From assembly GCA_004554075.1 (NCBI GenBank), contig SFOB01000120.1, positions 1-6,570 on the forward strand: a stretch of DNA of 6,570 bases, in the 5' to 3' direction. The translations under genes and the position numbers were made by a program. The notes under the pieces were generated by a model. It made no database searches. It saw only the letters and a program-made list of their open reading frames with translations, and had not been told where the DNA came from. Shown in pieces: positions 4,669 through 6,570 of the stretch. This stretch comes from Treponema sp. (lineage in GTDB: Bacteria; Spirochaetota; Spirochaetia; Treponematales; Treponemataceae). Numbering within the stretch: position 1 is the first letter of the stretch; each line of letters begins with the position of its first letter.

Positions 4669-6570
4669 ATGGCTGAAATATTCAAAACAATAGTTGAACA
4701 AGAAGAGTCAACAATCATTGCCCACTATGAGCCGACAGAAAGAGACAGGTCTGCTTATCAGGGTGAGCTTGCCATGGAAAACAAGTTGATAAAACAGCTT
4801 GTTGATGAACTTGGCTATGAGCATCCTATTATCAGAAATGAAGAAGACTTTCTGGCTAATATTCGCAAGCAACTTGAACGGCTAAACAATTATGTGTTTA
4901 CTGATAAGGACTGGAACACATTCCTGAATAATGAACTGGCTAATGCAGCTTTGACAATCAAGGATAAGACTGCTATTATCCAGGATAGCGAGACCGTGCT
5001 TAACTTTACAAAGTCGGATGGAGAATCACAAAATATAACCCTTATCGACAAAAATAACTTGTATAACAACGTTGTGCAGGTGATTAATCAGTATGTGCCT
5101 GAAGGCGGAAAGCATGCCAATAGATATGATGTTACCATTCTTGTAAACGGTTTGCCAATGGTACAAATAGAACTTAAAAGGAGAGGTGTTGACATTCGTG
5201 AGGCATTCAATCAGATTAATCGCTATCAGAAAGAGTCATATTGGGCAGGCAAGGCATTGTTTGAATATGTTCAGTTGTTCGTAATATCCAATGGTACGTT
5301 TACGAGATATTACAGTAACTCTACAAGACAATCGCAGATAAAGGAAATTGATAAACACGGCACAAACAAGAAAGTGCTGATGTCAAACTCATACGAATTC
5401 ACGAGTGCATGGAGTGACGAGAAGAATAAACCGATAGAAGACCTTGAAGATTTTGCCACTCATTTTCTGAAAAAGTCGAAGTTGCTGAAAATTCTTACAA
5501 GATATTGCGTGTTTACAGTTGCAAGAGACTTGATGGTGATGAGGCCGTATCAGATAGCAGCAACCGAAAAGATTCTACTGAAGATAGATACAGCCATAAA
5601 GAACAGGTGGCAGGGCACAAAGCGTGGCGGCGGATATATATGGCATACTACAGGAAGCGGCAAGACCCTCACCTCATTCAAAACAGCACAATTGGCTACA
5701 AAGATAAAAGAGGTGAAGAAGGTGTTGTTTGTGGTTGACAGACAAGACCTTGACTATCAGACAATGGTTGAGTTCAATAAATTTAAGAAGGACAGTGTGA
5801 ATGCCACTCTTAATTGGAATAACCTATATGATCAACTAAGAGGTGATTCGAAAATCATTGTTACAACAATTCAGAAACTGAGCACTATGCTCAAAAAGAT
5901 AAAGCAGCAAGGAAAAGAATTGGAATTGCTCAACGAAAATGTTGTGTTTATCTTTGACGAATGTCATCGCTCACAGTTTGGCGATATGCACAAACTGATA
6001 GTGAAGAACTTCAAGAAATATATGATGTTCGGATTTACAGGAACACCTATCTTTGCCAAGAATGCAAGTATCCTTCAAGATGGAATCATGCAGACTACGG
6101 CTCAGGTATTTGGTGGCGAACCTGATGAGGATGGAAAGCCAACAAAGGCGTTGCATCAATATACTATCGTGAATGCAATCAGAGACAACAATGTGTTGAA
6201 ATTCAACGTGGATTATGTGAATACCATCAAGCTGAAGGATGGTAGGAAGACTGAAAAGGTTTGGGGAATCAAGGAAGAAGAAGCTCTTGACAATCCTGTA
6301 AGAAGACGTAAGATTGTGGAGTATATACTTCATAACTATGATATAAAAACAATGCGCTCTCATTCATTCACGATGTCGTATATTGACAATGTGGAAGAAG
6401 TGATTAAGAAAGCAAGGAAAGTTGAGGAACACTATGCGAAGAAAGCTGAAAAGGGATTTAATGCCATCTTTGCTGTTGACAGTGTACCATCAGCTATTGA
6501 GTATTACAAAGAATTCATGCGCCAACAAGATGGCAAGGATGAGAAAGAACGTTTGAAAATTGCTACTATA
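4669..6570 (+). CDS. hsdR: Type I restriction endonuclease subunit HsdR (EcoR124I-like), 3'-truncated by window edge
   Basis: HsdR is the motor and nuclease that, with HsdM2S, binds unmethylated targets, pulls in flanking DNA using ATP and cuts at a distance. ATG 4669 is the first start after an in-frame TAA at 4654-4656, and the frame is open for 634 codons to the window end. EcoR124I HsdR is about 1040 residues, so roughly 400 are missing. The N-terminal nuclease domain shows RYDVTILVNG and VQIELKRRG, placing D154, E168 and K170 in the D-x13-E-x-K spacing of EcoR124I. Next comes LFVISNGTFTRYY (203-215). The first motor domain has MRPYQIAATEKIL (291-303), Walker A HTTGSGKT (326-333), VLFVVDRQDLDYQ (352-364), DECHRSQFG (430-438) and GFTGTPIF (455-462). 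Compared with remembered EcoR124I there is an extra stretch of about 10 residues near 483-493 (GGEPDEDGKPTK). The second motor domain and C-terminal helical domain lie outside the window. No disabling change is visible. Confidence 0.96.
   Translation, partial: MAEIFKTIVEQEESTIIAHYEPTERDRSAYQGELAMENKLIKQLVDELGYEHPIIRNEEDFLANIRKQLERLNNYVFTDKDWNTFLNNELANAALTIKDKTAIIQDSETVLNFTKSDGESQNITLIDKNNLYNNVVQVINQYVPEGGKHANRYDVTILVNGLPMVQIELKRRGVDIREAFNQINRYQKESYWAGKALFEYVQLFVISNGTFTRYYSNSTRQSQIKEIDKHGTNKKVLMSNSYEFTSAWSDEKNKPIEDLEDFATHFLKKSKLLKILTRYCVFTVARDLMVMRPYQIAATEKILLKIDTAIKNRWQGTKRGGGYIWHTTGSGKTLTSFKTAQLATKIKEVKKVLFVVDRQDLDYQTMVEFNKFKKDSVNATLNWNNLYDQLRGDSKIIVTTIQKLSTMLKKIKQQGKELELLNENVVFIFDECHRSQFGDMHKLIVKNFKKYMMFGFTGTPIFAKNASILQDGIMQTTAQVFGGEPDEDGKPTKALHQYTIVNAIRDNNVLKFNVDYVNTIKLKDGRKTEKVWGIKEEEALDNPVRRRKIVEYILHNYDIKTMRSHSFTMSYIDNVEEVIKKARKVEEHYAKKAEKGFNAIFAVDSVPSAIEYYKEFMRQQDGKDEKERLKIATI

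Noticed and set aside
5505..5738. + strand open frame of 77 codons
   Set aside because: It overlaps hsdR in another frame exactly across the Walker A region; a shadow.
5971..6363. Open frame of 130 codons on the minus strand
   Set aside because: It lies entirely inside hsdR, whose + strand frame has clear helicase motifs; the minus-strand translation shows no family features.
1..6570. CRISPR array, tRNA/rRNA, IS ends or integrase
   Set aside because: No regularly spaced repeats, no tRNA-like cloverleaf, no transposase or recombinase motifs and no terminal inverted repeats were seen on either strand.

Overview
The window is dominated by a type I restriction-modification (RM) operon on the + strand, in the order hsdM (complete), hsdS (complete), hsdR (634 codons visible, running off the right edge). 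HsdM and HsdR match the type IC (EcoR124I-like) family closely, judged from remembered family sequences rather than a search. HsdM carries the N-terminal bundle, the SAM-binding motif DPACGSGS and the catalytic NPPY. HsdR carries a D-x13-E-x-K nuclease core, a Walker A motif, DECH and GFTGTP. HsdS has two target-recognition domains (TRDs), each followed by a conserved helix ending in RQKQxEYYRxxL.

Upstream (1-1806) are four small genes on the same strand, with gaps of 27, 13 and 4 nt between them. In order they are: a 3' gene fragment with no recognised function (2-406); a 98-aa protein with one C2H2 zinc finger, resembling Ros/MucR and phage-type fingers (434-730); a strongly acidic 206-aa protein of unknown function (744-1364); and a 145-aa unknown protein whose middle is much more GC-rich than its surroundings (1369-1806). 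A 119-bp gap with a short inverted repeat separates them from hsdM. Everything could be one transcription unit, because no terminator or opposing gene is visible.

The organism is probably a member of Bacteroidota (a Bacteroides/Prevotella-like gut or oral bacterium). Reasons are the AT-rich coding DNA, mostly weak or absent Shine-Dalgarno sequences, and the general look of the proteins. This is inference, and no marker gene is present.

Functionally, HsdM2S would methylate adenines in a bipartite target set by the two HsdS TRDs. Adding HsdR would give a complex that translocates and cuts unmethylated DNA. The small upstream genes are candidates for accessory, regulatory or anti-restriction roles, or may just be neighbours in a variable region. 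The RM system itself is a known type; any novelty lies in the upstream cassette and in the mosaic composition.
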